64,000 nt of DNA. Source: Amycolatopsis oliviviridis. GTDB taxonomy: Bacteria > Actinomycetota > Actinomycetes > Mycobacteriales > Pseudonocardiaceae. Both the position numbers and the translations under genes were made by a program. Positions 34,065-42,403 of this stretch are shown one piece after another. The notes below the pieces were generated by a model. It searched no databases and was not told where the DNA came from. It worked only from the letters and a program-made list of their open reading frames with translations. Where the stretch lies: positions 248,001 to 312,000 of the forward strand of contig NZ_BNAY01000002.1 of the NCBI RefSeq assembly GCF_014654365.1, in the 5' to 3' direction. Each line of letters begins with the position of its first letter. Position 1 is the stretch's first letter.

Positions 34065-35339
34065 TCAGTCCAGCAGCACGGGCAGCGCGTCGACGCCGTA
34101 GACGATCGAGACCTTCCGGAAGCCCACCGCTTCCGGTTCGATCGCCAGCCGCATGTCCGGGAACCGGCGCACCAGCGCGGGATACGCGGTGCGCAGCTCC
34201 ATCCTGGCCAGTTCTGCACCGATGCACCGGTGGATGCCCCAGCCGAAGGCGAGGTGCGACGTCGGCTCGCGGGTCGCGTCGAACTTCTCCATGTCCTCGC
34301 CCAGGACGCCGTCGCGGTTCGCGACGCTGAGCGAGCACAGGACGATGTCGCCCTTCGAGATCTGGACGCCGGCGATTTCCATGTCTTCCTTGGCGAAGCG
34401 AGGGAAGGCCATCTGCACGACGGTCAGGTACCGCAGCAGTTCCTCGACGAACTTGTGGACGGCGTCGTCGTCGCCGCGGACGGTGTCGAACAGCGAACGG
34501 TCCTTCAGCAGGACGAGCGCGCCGAGGGCGAGCATGCTCGCCGTGGTCTCCAGTCCGCCGGTGAGCACACCGTCGGCGAGGCCCGCCAGTTCACGGTCGT
34601 CGATCTCGTCGCCGTGCTCCTTGATGAGCATGCCGAGGAGACCGTCGCCCGGGTTCTCCCGCTGCTTCTTGACGATGTCGTCCAGATAGGACAGTGACTC
34701 CGTCATCGCGCCGAGTGACGCTCCCGCGCCGCCGAAGAGGTCGAACCGCGCGGTGCTCAGCCGCTGGAAGTCGTCGCGGTCCTCGTACGGGACGCCCAGG
34801 AGCTCGCAGATGGTCAGCGACGGGATCGGCAGGGCGAAGGCCTCCCACAGGTCGACAGGCCCGTCCGCCTTCGCCATCGCGTCGAGCTGGTCGGCGACGA
34901 TCTCGTCGATCCGCGGCGCCAGCCGGGACAGCCGCCGCATGGTGAATTCCGGCGTCAGCAGGCGCCGCAGCCTGGTGTGCACCGGCGGATCGGCGAATCC
35001 GAGCCCGCCGGGGTTCTGGTCCTCGGTCACGCCCGCGTTCCCGACCAGGTTCGTGAAATCGCTGCTGAACTCGGTCACCTTGCCGAGTACGGCCTTGGCC
35101 TCGTCGTAGCCGGTGACCAGCCAGGCGTTCATCCCGAACGGCAGGTCCAGCTTGCTGATCGGCTCCTCCGCGCGGATCCGGCCCAGCTCGGCCACCGGAT
35201 CGAGCCCGTCACGCTTGAGCGGCTTCAGCGCGTTGTCCGGGATGATCGACATCTTGGCCAGGTCGAAGCCGTTTTTCTGCTGACGCGCGAGGTAGCGGCG
35301 GCCGATCCACGCCAGCACGCGCGAGCGAATGCTCCCCAT
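34065..35339 (-). CDS. Cytochrome P450
   Basis: 424 residues, a complete bacterial class P450. Seen: the I-helix oxygen-activation motif LTGGLETTAS, the K-helix ExxR in VEELLRYL, and the haem-thiolate loop FGWGIHRCIGAELAR with Cys372. The DPPVHTRLRRLLTPEF segment is the usual C-helix haem-propionate contact. Substrate unknown; no ferredoxin or reductase gene is adjacent. TAGGGT (minus strand 35352-35347) lies 7 nt before the ATG at 35339, so the mRNA is probably leaderless. It diverges from the large STAND ATPase gene. Its end is 16 nt from the convergent AlkB-like gene. Confidence 0.93.
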   Translation of the reverse strand: MGSIRSRVLAWIGRRYLARQQKNGFDLAKMSIIPDNALKPLKRDGLDPVAELGRIRAEEPISKLDLPFGMNAWLVTGYDEAKAVLGKVTEFSSDFTNLVGNAGVTEDQNPGGLGFADPPVHTRLRRLLTPEFTMRRLSRLAPRIDEIVADQLDAMAKADGPVDLWEAFALPIPSLTICELLGVPYEDRDDFQRLSTARFDLFGGAGASLGAMTESLSYLDDIVKKQRENPGDGLLGMLIKEHGDEIDDRELAGLADGVLTGGLETTASMLALGALVLLKDRSLFDTVRGDDDAVHKFVEELLRYLTVVQMAFPRFAKEDMEIAGVQISKGDIVLCSLSVANRDGVLGEDMEKFDATREPTSHLAFGWGIHRCIGAELARMELRTAYPALVRRFPDMRLAIEPEAVGFRKVSIVYGVDALPVLLD

Positions 35340-35504
35340 ACTCCGCACCCTACTCCAGCCACTGGTCACCTGACCTGGCACAACAGGCCCGCGTCGCCCG
35401 GCCGGGCACGAATTTCGACGGCTGTTCACCCGCCGTCCCACTCGATTCGTCACGTCCAGAAAGTCGGATTCGGGCCGCGAGGGGTTCCCGGTGGCCGGGA
35501 GACC

Positions 35505-35540
35505 TCGGTCACGGTCGGTCACGACGAACGATCGGTAACG
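35505..35540 (+). promoter_or_regulatory. Three direct repeats upstream of the STAND ATPase gene
   Basis: TCGGTCACG occurs at 35505-35513 and 35515-35523 with a 10-bp period, and TCGGTAACG at 35532-35540. Repeats on one helix face suggest a site for a tandem-binding activator. They lie 55-90 nt upstream of the ATG at 35596. Confidence 0.4.
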
Positions 35541-35595
35541 CCTGACATCCGGCGGGCGTCGTGAGATTGTCGGACCCTGCTGGGAGGATTCGGAC

Positions 35596-38500
35596 ATGTC
35601 ACCCTCGCTCATCGGACGCGACCATCCCGCGGGTGTGCTCCGCGCGGAGATCGCCCGTGCCGCCGAAAGCCACGGCGGGCTGGTGCTGGTCACCGGCGAG
35701 GCCGGGATCGGCAAGACCACCCTGGTCACCGGCGCCGCCGAAGAGGCGAAGCGCCTCGGTGCCCTGGTGGTCAACGGATCTTGCTGGGACTCGTCGAGCG
35801 CGCCGGGCTACTGGCCGTGGACGCAGGTGGTGCGCGGGCTGCGGCGCGCGGTCGGGCAGGGCCGCTGGGCCGCGATGGCGGACAGCGAACTGGACATCCT
35901 GCTCGGCGAGACCCGCGGCGACGGCGCGGCGGACGGGTTCCGGCTGTACGACGCGGTGACGAGCGTGCTGGTGGCCGCCTCCCAGGACCAGCCGATCGTG
36001 GTGGTACTCGACGATCTGCACTGGGCCGACGCGGCGTCGCTGCGGTTGCTCGAGTTCGCCGCGCAGCACACCTGGTTCGAACGGCTGCTGCTGATCGGCA
36101 CGTACCGGGACGTCGAGGTCGAGACGACCGATCACCCGCTTCGCTCGCTCATGCTGCCGTTGCTCGCGAAGGCCACTTCGGTCACTCTCACCGGGCTCGA
36201 ACCCGACGAGGTCGGCACGCTCATGGCCAGGACTGCGGGCGCGGAGCCGGACGGCGCGCTGGTCGCCGAGGTCCACCGCCGCACCGGCGGCAACCCGTTC
36301 TTCGTCGAGCAGACCGCGCGGCTCTGGCACAGCGGCGGTTCCGCCGAGACCATCGCGCCCGGGGTGGCCGACGCGTTGCAACGGCGGCTTTCCCTGCTCC
36401 CCCAACCGGTTCTCGATCTGCTGACCACCGCGTCCGTCCTCGGCAGGGAGTTCCACCGCAGACTGCTCGCAGGGGTGGCGTCGGCCCCCGTGCCTCAGGT
36501 GGACAGGCTGCTCGACCAGGCCGTCGCGGCCCGGCTGGCCGTCGTACTGGGGCAGGGCCGGTTCGCCTTCGCGCACGACCTCGTCCGCGAAACGCTGTAC
36601 GCGAGCCTGTCCGAAGCGGACAGACGGAAGCAGCACGCCGCGGTGATCGCGACGGTCCGCGAGGCCCCGACGTCACCGGACAGGCTCTTCGCCGCGGACC
36701 TGGCCCGCCACGCGCTGCTCGCCGGGCCGGAACTGGATCCGGACCGCGCCGCCGATCTCCTGCTGGCGGCCGCGATCGACGCCACCGGCCGGATGGCGAT
36801 CGACGAGACGACCACCCATTACCGGCGGGCGATGGAGATCGTCGAGGATCGCCGGCGCCGCGCGGTCATCGCCCTCGAACTGGGCGCTCACCTCACGCGC
36901 CACCAGGACTCCGAAGAAGGCCGTGAGGTCCTCGACGCCGCTGCTTCGCTCGTCCACGAACTCGACGACGACGATCTGCTCGCCCGGCTCGCGCTGACCC
37001 TCATCCGGGCCGACCACAAGGGACTGCGGGTCGAGGAGACCACCACCCTGCTCACCGAGGCGCACCGGCGGCTCTGTGGCGGTAAACCCGGCGACGAGGT
37101 CTCCGTCGACCGGATGACCCAGGAACTGACCGCGCGGATCATGATGACCGCCCGCGACGACCACGACGATTCCGCGCTGCTGTTCGGGCTGTGGGCCCGG
37201 CACGACGCGATCTGGGGGCCGGGCACCGCCGCGGAACGGCAGCGGCTCACCGAGGAGCTGATCGCGGTCGGCCGCCGCACGGCGAACCCGGAGCTGGAGC
37301 ACTTCGCGTCGTCGTTCCGCTGGGTGGCGTTGCTGGAGCAGGGTGATCCGCGCTATCTGGACCAGTACCGGGACTTCATCGCGATGGCGAGCGACAACCA
37401 GGTGCCGAGTTCGTACCTGGCGTCGATGATCGACCAGAACATCATCGCCACCCTGCAAGGCCGGTTCGCCGAGGCCGAGGCGTTACTCCGGCAGGTGGTG
37501 CACGGCGAGGACGACCACCAGCATCCCTACTTCGGCAATCTGAACCAGTTGCAGCAGTGGGCGAGATGGTGTCTGCAGGGCCGTTTCGGCGACCTCACCG
37601 GACTGCACCGGGAGATCGCGCGCAGCGGCTACGGGTACGGCAGGCTGCTGGAGGCGATCACCGCCGCGCAACGGGAAGACGCCGCGGAAGCGGTGCGGCT
37701 CACCGATCTCGCGGCCGAGGCGAGGCCGTTCCCGCGCGAACTGGAGCCGCTGTGGCTGCGCTGTCAGGCTCAGGCGGCCGCGCTGTCCGGCGAACCCGAT
37801 CGATGCGAGGCGGCCCGCGCACTGCTCACCCCGCACAGCGGCGAGTGGGTGGTTTCGCTCTACGGTTGCGAGGTCTCCGGCCCCGTCGACCTGTGGCTCG
37901 GCAGGCTCGACCTGGCCCAGCACCGGTGGAACGAGGCGGTCGAGAAGCTGCGGGACGCTGCGCTTTCGGCGGATCGGATGCGGGCCACACCGTGGGCGGT
38001 CGAAGCGAAGTCCTGGCTGGCGAAAGCCTTGCTGGGCAGGAATCTCGAAGAGGACTCCACCGAAGCCGCGACACTTCTGTCCGAAGTGGACAGAGAAGCG
38101 GACGCGATCGGTATGCGTCACGTCGTGAAAAGGGTCGAGGAGACCCGGAACAGCGCGCAGGCTCCTCCGGCCCGGTTCGCTGAGTTCCGGCGCGACGATG
38201 CCGTGTGGACCCTGTGCTTCGACGGCGTCACCGCGCACCTGCCGGATTCGAAAGGCCTGCGGGATCTGCATTTCCTGCTCGGCAGACCAGGTTCGGAGGT
38301 GACGGCCGTGCGGCTGCTCGACCCCGAAGGCGGTGAGATCGTGGTCGCCGCCAAGAGCCTCGGCGGAGACGCCGTCCTCGACGACGAGGCGAAGGCCCGT
38401 TACCGCGCGCGGCTGGACGAACTCGACGAACTGATCGACACCGCGGCGGGCCTGGGCCAGGACGCCCGAGCCGCCGCCTTGGACCGCGAACGGGACGCGT

Positions 38501-38721
38501 TGCTCGCGGAACTGCGGTCCGCCGCCGGGCTCGGCGGCCGCACCCGGCGGCTCGGCGACGAGGCCGAACGCGCCCGCAAGACGGTGACCGCCCGGATCCG
38601 GGACACCCTGCGCAAACTCGACGAACAGCACCCGGCACTCGCCGCGCACCTGCGCGCGTCGGTCACCACCGGTTCCTCGTGCCGCTACGCGCCGGACGAC
38701 AAGGTCCCCTGGCGGCTGTAG
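35596..38721 (+). CDS. STAND-type AAA ATPase regulator with TPR-like repeats and a non-LuxR C-terminal domain
   Basis: 1041 residues. P-loop domain: Walker A VTGEAGIGKTTLV (about 31-43), Walker B VVVLDDLHWADAAS and the TGGNPFFVEQTARL sensor motif, as in LAL/MalT-like regulators. A long helical TPR-like region (about 400-850) follows. Instead of a LuxR helix-turn-helix the last 180 residues have WTLCFDGVTAHLPDSKGLRD, a coiled-coil stretch (RARLDELDELIDTAAGLGQD) and VTARIRDTLRKLDEQHPALA, a C-terminal module shared by many actinobacterial ATPases; it may be the output domain. GGGAGG precedes the ATG. It probably integrates a signal and ATP to control neighbouring genes; target unknown. The stop codon lies in the loop of a terminator hairpin. 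Confidence 0.88.
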   Translation: MSPSLIGRDHPAGVLRAEIARAAESHGGLVLVTGEAGIGKTTLVTGAAEEAKRLGALVVNGSCWDSSSAPGYWPWTQVVRGLRRAVGQGRWAAMADSELDILLGETRGDGAADGFRLYDAVTSVLVAASQDQPIVVVLDDLHWADAASLRLLEFAAQHTWFERLLLIGTYRDVEVETTDHPLRSLMLPLLAKATSVTLTGLEPDEVGTLMARTAGAEPDGALVAEVHRRTGGNPFFVEQTARLWHSGGSAETIAPGVADALQRRLSLLPQPVLDLLTTASVLGREFHRRLLAGVASAPVPQVDRLLDQAVAARLAVVLGQGRFAFAHDLVRETLYASLSEADRRKQHAAVIATVREAPTSPDRLFAADLARHALLAGPELDPDRAADLLLAAAIDATGRMAIDETTTHYRRAMEIVEDRRRRAVIALELGAHLTRHQDSEEGREVLDAAASLVHELDDDDLLARLALTLIRADHKGLRVEETTTLLTEAHRRLCGGKPGDEVSVDRMTQELTARIMMTARDDHDDSALLFGLWARHDAIWGPGTAAERQRLTEELIAVGRRTANPELEHFASSFRWVALLEQGDPRYLDQYRDFIAMASDNQVPSSYLASMIDQNIIATLQGRFAEAEALLRQVVHGEDDHQHPYFGNLNQLQQWARWCLQGRFGDLTGLHREIARSGYGYGRLLEAITAAQREDAAEAVRLTDLAAEARPFPRELEPLWLRCQAQAAALSGEPDRCEAARALLTPHSGEWVVSLYGCEVSGPVDLWLGRLDLAQHRWNEAVEKLRDAALSADRMRATPWAVEAKSWLAKALLGRNLEEDSTEAATLLSEVDREADAIGMRHVVKRVEETRNSAQAPPARFAEFRRDDAVWTLCFDGVTAHLPDSKGLRDLHFLLGRPGSEVTAVRLLDPEGGEIVVAAKSLGGDAVLDDEAKARYRARLDELDELIDTAAGLGQDARAAALDRERDALLAELRSAAGLGGRTRRLGDEAERARKTVTARIRDTLRKLDEQHPALAAHLRASVTTGSSCRYAPDDKVPWRL

Positions 38722-38739
38722 CCACCAAGGGACCTTGTC
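38698..38739. terminator. Hairpin whose loop contains the stop codon
   Basis: Arms GACAAGGTCCC (38698-38708) and GGGACCTTGTC (38729-38739) are perfect; a second helix TGGCGGC/GCCACCA with one mismatch extends the stem inward to a TGTA loop. The TAG stop (38719-38721) sits at the loop edge, so the last seven codons are part of the stem. The convergent ABC permease gene ends at 38749, so the hairpin can serve both. Confidence 0.7.
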
Positions 38740-38748
38740 ACCCCCAGG

Positions 38749-39600
38749 CTATTTACGGTTGTAGAGCCGCATGGTCAGGGTTCCGAAGACCGCGAGGATG
38801 ACCGCGCCGGCGATCAGCACCCAGGTGATCTCGCCGCCGTCCCAGTTTCCGTCCATCATCGAGCGGACCGCACCGACCACGTGGGTCACCGGGTTGACCT
38901 CGACGAAGGCCTGCAACCAGCCCGGCATCGTCTCCGGGTTGACGTAGATGTTGCTGAGGAAGGTCAGCGGGAACAGCACCATCATGCTGACGCCCATCAC
39001 GGACTTCTCACTGCGCAGCAGCAGGCCGAACATCGTCCAGATCCACGAGAACGCGAACGAGAACGCCAGCAGCAGGAGGATCGCGGCGGCCACGCCACCG
39101 ACCCCGCCGCCGGGACGGAAGCCCATGATCAGCCCGACACCGAGGATCACCAGCGCCGCGATGAGGTAGCGCAGCATGTCGCCGAGCAGGTAGCCGACCA
39201 TCGCGGACGGCCGCCAGATCGGCAGCGTGCGGAACCGGTCGAAGACGCCCTTCTCGATGTCGGTGTTGACCGCCAGCCCGGTGTACATGGTGATCATCAG
39301 GATGCTGCTCGCCATGATGCCCGGCAGCACGAACTGCAGGTACTGCGTCGGCGAGCCGGACAGCGCGCCACCGAACAGGTAGGTGAACATCAGCGTCATC
39401 ATGATCGGGAACGCCGTGACGTCGAACAGCTGCTCGGGCACGTGCTTGATCTTCAGCATCGCGCGCCACCCGAAGGTGACCGAAGCCGACAGCGCGCTCG
39501 GGCGCTGAGGACGGTTCTTCGCGATCAGGACGGCGGCGAGATCCTCTGCCTTCGGTGCCGCGAGAACGGGCTCGTTTTCTTTGACTGCCGTGGTGCTCAA
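38749..39600 (-). CDS. ABC-2 type permease, DrrB-like
   Basis: 283 residues with six predicted membrane helices after an N-terminal cytosolic segment of about 50 residues. [20 protein letters not shown] is the conserved ABC-2 loop of daunorubicin-exporter-type permeases. It forms the membrane half of an efflux pump with the ATPase encoded just upstream; the genes overlap by 4 nt (ATGA at 39597-39600). The substrate is unknown: drug, lipid or polyketide. It ends near the bidirectional hairpin at 38698-38739. Confidence 0.92.
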   Translation of the reverse strand: MSTTAVKENEPVLAAPKAEDLAAVLIAKNRPQRPSALSASVTFGWRAMLKIKHVPEQLFDVTAFPIMMTLMFTYLFGGALSGSPTQYLQFVLPGIMASSILMITMYTGLAVNTDIEKGVFDRFRTLPIWRPSAMVGYLLGDMLRYLIAALVILGVGLIMGFRPGGGVGGVAAAILLLLAFSFAFSWIWTMFGLLLRSEKSVMGVSMMVLFPLTFLSNIYVNPETMPGWLQAFVEVNPVTHVVGAVRSMMDGNWDGGEITWVLIAGAVILAVFGTLTMRLYNRK

Positions 39601-40577
39601 GCTGCACTCTCCTCGGAGGTCGCGGTGCGATCGGTGAGGGCCAGGAAGACCTCGTCGAGGCTGGGCTGGCCGAGGGAGAAGGTGTCGACGACGATGCCCG
39701 CGCGGGCGAGTTCGGCCAGGGCCCGCGCGGCGTGTTCGGCGGCGCCCTGTTCGGTGCTCTCCCCCGAAAGGCGGGCGCTCAGCGCGACGGGGTCCGGTTC
39801 GAGCACGACCTGCGCTTCCAGGTTGCGGACGAGGAGCGCTTCGGCCTCCGGCCGCTGATCGGCCTCGCGCAACCGGACGTGGACGGCACCCGCGCCGACC
39901 GACGCCTTCAGCTGCCCCTTGGTGCCTTCGGCGATCACCTTGCCGTGGTCGATGACGGCGATCCGCGACGCCAGCTGGTCGGCCTCGTCGAGGTACTGCG
40001 TGGTCAGCAGGACGGTGGTGCCGTGCTGCACGATCGCGCGCACGATGTCCCAGACCTGGTTGCGGCTGCGGGGATCGAGCCCGGTCGTCGGTTCGTCGAG
40101 GAAGAGCACGTCCGGGGTGTTGAGGATGCTCGCGGCGATGTCGATCCGCCGCCGCATCCCGCCGGAGTAGTTCTTCACCTGCCGCCCCGCGGCTTCGGTC
40201 AGGCCGAACGCCCCCAGCAGTTCCTCGGCTCGCGCGCGGGCGGCCGGTTTGCGGTGCCCGGTCAGCCTGCCGATCAGCACCAGGTTCTCGGTCCCGGTCA
40301 GGTCCTCGTCGACCGAGGCGTACTGCCCGGTCAGGCTCACCATGGACCGGACCGCGTCGGCCTCGCGGACGACGTCCTTGCCGAAGATGCGCGCTTCGCC
40401 GCCGTTGGGGCGGAGCAGGGTCGCGAGCATCTTCACCGCGGTGGTCTTGCCGGCGCCGTTCGGGCCGAGGACGCCGTACACGGTGCCGGCGGGGACCTTC
40501 AGGTCGATCCCGTCGACCGCCCGGTTCTCCCCGAATACCTTCACCAGCCCCGAGGCTTCGATGGCCAGTTCACTCAT
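39597..40577 (-). CDS. ABC transporter ATP-binding protein, DrrA-like
   Basis: 326 residues. Walker [13 protein letters not shown] (about 38-49), Q-loop in [15 protein letters not shown], the signature [15 protein letters not shown], Walker [14 protein letters not shown], and the switch region [11 protein letters not shown]; the C-terminal extension (about 225-326) is the DrrA-type domain ending [15 protein letters not shown]. It powers export together with the overlapping permease gene. The gene follows an FMN reductase gene by 24 nt on the same strand, so the three form an operon. Confidence 0.94.
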   Translation of the reverse strand: MSELAIEASGLVKVFGENRAVDGIDLKVPAGTVYGVLGPNGAGKTTAVKMLATLLRPNGGEARIFGKDVVREADAVRSMVSLTGQYASVDEDLTGTENLVLIGRLTGHRKPAARARAEELLGAFGLTEAAGRQVKNYSGGMRRRIDIAASILNTPDVLFLDEPTTGLDPRSRNQVWDIVRAIVQHGTTVLLTTQYLDEADQLASRIAVIDHGKVIAEGTKGQLKASVGAGAVHVRLREADQRPEAEALLVRNLEAQVVLEPDPVALSARLSGESTEQGAAEHAARALAELARAGIVVDTFSLGQPSLDEVFLALTDRTATSEESAA

Positions 40578-40601
40578 TTTTCCTTTTCCTTTCAGAAGTT
40601 T

Positions 40602-41174
40602 TCAGCAGACATAGGGGCGCGCGGCGCGCGCATCGCGCAGGGCGAGGCCCCACCAGACGAGCTCGTCGAGCAGGGTGGTCACGGCCTGTCCTTGGCCGTC
40701 GGTGTCGACGGGGGTGCCGTCACGGGCGAAGGTGCCGTCCAGGAGGTTGAAGGCGACGGTGTCCCGCATCGTCACCGTGTGCAGCTCGGTGAAGATCGAG
40801 CGCAGCTGCTCGACGGCGTAGAGGCCCTGGGACCGGTAGCCGTAGGAGACGAACCCGATCGGCTTCGCGCGCCACTCGTCGTAGGCGCAGTCGATGGCTT
40901 GTTTGAGCGACGCCGGGAAACTGCGGTTGTACTCGGGGGTGACGACGACGAACGCCTCCGCCTCGTCGACCAGCCTCGCGAACCGCTTCATGGCAGGTGT
41001 CGGCTGCTCCGGCAGCCCGGCGGGCAGCTCGAAGTCGATCAGGTCGAGAAGCTCGACGACGAGGTCGTCCCGGGCTTCCGCGCGGCCGGTGAACCACTTG
41101 CCGACGGCGTCCCCCACCCGGCCCTCGCGGGTGCTGCCGATGATCACCGCGACCCGCAACGGACTGTCCGTCAT
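40602..41174 (-). CDS. NADPH-dependent FMN reductase
   Basis: 190 residues with a flavodoxin-like NADPH:FMN reductase fold: [17 protein letters not shown] (phosphate-binding loop at residues 8-24), [19 protein letters not shown] (the family signature PEYN) and [18 protein letters not shown]. It uses NADPH to reduce flavin or quinones. GAGGAGG precedes the ATG at 41174. It is the first gene of an operon with the DrrAB-like exporter, so it may supply reduced flavin for, or detoxify, the exported compound (inference). A perfect 49-bp palindrome lies upstream. Confidence 0.9.
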   Translation of the reverse strand: MTDSPLRVAVIIGSTREGRVGDAVGKWFTGRAEARDDLVVELLDLIDFELPAGLPEQPTPAMKRFARLVDEAEAFVVVTPEYNRSFPASLKQAIDCAYDEWRAKPIGFVSYGYRSQGLYAVEQLRSIFTELHTVTMRDTVAFNLLDGTFARDGTPVDTDGQGQAVTTLLDELVWWGLALRDARAARPYVC

Positions 41175-41211
41175 GACCGACCTCCTCTCGCCTCACCCCT
41201 TGGGCGCGAGA

Positions 41212-41260
41212 AAGCCGCCGGGCGTTCGCTAGATCGGATCTAGCGAACGCCCGGCGGCTT
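41212..41260. promoter_or_regulatory. Perfect 49-bp palindrome upstream of the FMN reductase/exporter operon
   Basis: Arms of 24 bp (41212-41235 and 41237-41260) are exact complements around one base; the centre reads CTAGATC-G-GATCTAG. It lies 38-86 nt before the ATG. On the minus strand the GC-rich stem is followed by TTTCT, so it could be an attenuator or terminator insulating the operon; the symmetrical core also resembles a TetR-type operator. Both readings are inference. Confidence 0.55.
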
Positions 41261-41329
41261 CGGTCTGTGATCTCGCTAAGCGTCCAGCGCGGCCGTCCTG
41301 GCAGGTCTCGCGATCGCGGGCCAGGGTCC

Positions 41330-41376
41330 GTGAAGGCCCCCTTCACGCGGCTCAGCCGAGGAAACTCGACCTTCAC
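41330..41376. repeat. Decayed copy of the 47626-47674 hairpin element
   Basis: It has the same 47-nt length as 47627-47673 and shares the first 15 nt (GTGAAGGCCCCCTTC), the central CTCAGCCGAG and the last six bases CTTCAC at matching positions, but the two arms no longer pair fully. This shows these hairpins are copies that diverge with time. Confidence 0.65.
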
Positions 41377-41386
41377 CACGACCCAA

Positions 41387-41441
41387 GTACATGAAGGCCC
41401 CCTTCCTTGCGCCTAGCGCAAGCAAGGGGGCCTTCATGTAC
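41387..41441 (-). terminator. Long hairpin after the ROK kinase gene
   Basis: Outer 18-bp arms beginning GTACATGAAGGCCCCC pair perfectly; one mismatch follows, then a 6-bp inner stem closes a five-base loop CCTAG. It lies 62 nt beyond the ROK stop codon. A related element is at 57355-57408. Likely terminator for the APC-ROK operon. Confidence 0.65.
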
Positions 41442-41503
41442 CGCAAACGGGCAAGGGGTCGTGAGCGGTGCACCGGTCAGCGCATAGCTCGCCACCCGAC
41501 TCG

Positions 41504-42403
41504 CTACGCGTCCAGCGCGATCGCGATCGCGCCCAGCAGGGACGCGTCCTGGTCGAATTTCGCCGACACCAGTTCGGGCGGAAACGGCACCGCCCTGGCC
41601 AGCCGCTCACGCAGCGCGGGCAGCAGGATGTCGGCCGAGCGCACCAGTCCCCCGCCGACGGCGATGCGCTGCGGGTCGAGCGCGATCGCGAGGTTCGCGA
41701 CGTGCATCGACAGTTCGTCGAGCGCCGAGCCCACCAGGTCCTTGGCCCGGGCGTCTTCCCTGGCGAGGCCGAACAACTCGCCCGCGGTTACCGGGCGGCC
41801 GAGCAGCACACTCGCCCGGCCGCCCAGCCCACGCCCACCGACGGCCTCCTCCAGCGGCGCCGCTCCGCTGGCGAACCCGTCGGTGTCCTGCGGTGAGAGG
41901 AGGTTGTACCCGATCTCTCCCGCAGCGCCATTCGCGCCGGCCAGCAGCCGGCCGCCGACCAGGACCGCAGCGGCGATCCCGGTCCCCAGTGAGAGGAACA
42001 CCGCCGGATCGGTGTCCGCCAGCGCCCCCCATCGCCATTCCGCGAGCGCCGCCGCCTTGGCGTCGGTGCCCACCTCGATTCCGACGCCGCCGAACTCGTC
42101 GGCGACGAGTTCACGCAGCCGCAGTTCCTCCCAGCCCGGCACGTTGGGTGCCAGCAGGATGCGGTCCTCCAGCACGATGCCGGGGCTGACGACGCCGATC
42201 GCGGCAAGGTCGTCGGCGGCGCCTTCGTCGGCGAGCAGTTTCCGCGCGGCGGCGAGCGCACGGCTCACCACCTGCTCGGCGCCCGCCTGCGCGTCGGTGT
42301 CGAGCCGCCGGGTGACCAGCAGGCTCCCGGCCTTGTCCGCCAGCCCGATCGCGACCTTCGTCCCGCCGAAGTCGATCCCCAGGATCAGTTCTTCCCCCGT
42401 CAC
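41504..42403 (-). CDS. ROK-family sugar kinase
   Basis: 299 residues without a DNA-binding domain, so a kinase rather than a repressor. Seen: the ATP phosphate motif LGIDFGGTKVAIGLAD (residues 6-21), VEVGTDAKAAALAEWRWG-like segment with the catalytic Asp (IEVGTDAKAAALAEW), SLGTGIAAAVLVGG and GAAGEIGY. The usual ROK zinc motif CxCGxxGC is missing: after GEIGY comes NLLSPQDTDGFASGA. It phosphorylates a hexose or related sugar with ATP; specificity unknown. GTG at 42403 overlaps the permease stop by 4 nt (GTGA), so both are translated together. Confidence 0.9.
   Translation of the reverse strand: MTGEELILGIDFGGTKVAIGLADKAGSLLVTRRLDTDAQAGAEQVVSRALAAARKLLADEGAADDLAAIGVVSPGIVLEDRILLAPNVPGWEELRLRELVADEFGGVGIEVGTDAKAAALAEWRWGALADTDPAVFLSLGTGIAAAVLVGGRLLAGANGAAGEIGYNLLSPQDTDGFASGAAPLEEAVGGRGLGGRASVLLGRPVTAGELFGLAREDARAKDLVGSALDELSMHVANLAIALDPQRIAVGGGLVRSADILLPALRERLARAVPFPPELVSAKFDQDASLLGAIAIALDA

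Larger units (their letters stand above)
41175..41503. other. 329-bp repeat-rich intergenic region
   Basis: No gene is supported. It contains the 49-bp palindrome, a short duplicate of the end of the ROK gene (41270-41292, similar to 41500-41522), a decayed hairpin element (41330-41376) and an intact one (41387-41441). Small frames here are by-products of the repeats. Confidence 0.65.

Noticed and set aside
18224..35339. Thaxtomin-like NOS plus P450 nitration pair
   Set aside because: The P450 gene is 15 kb from nos, separated by unrelated units, and no NRPS genes are present.
41276..41473. Small proteins encoded in hairpin repeats (MKAPF...-type frames)
   Set aside because: The frames arise from the inverted repeats themselves, lack ribosome sites, and recur wherever the repeat occurs.
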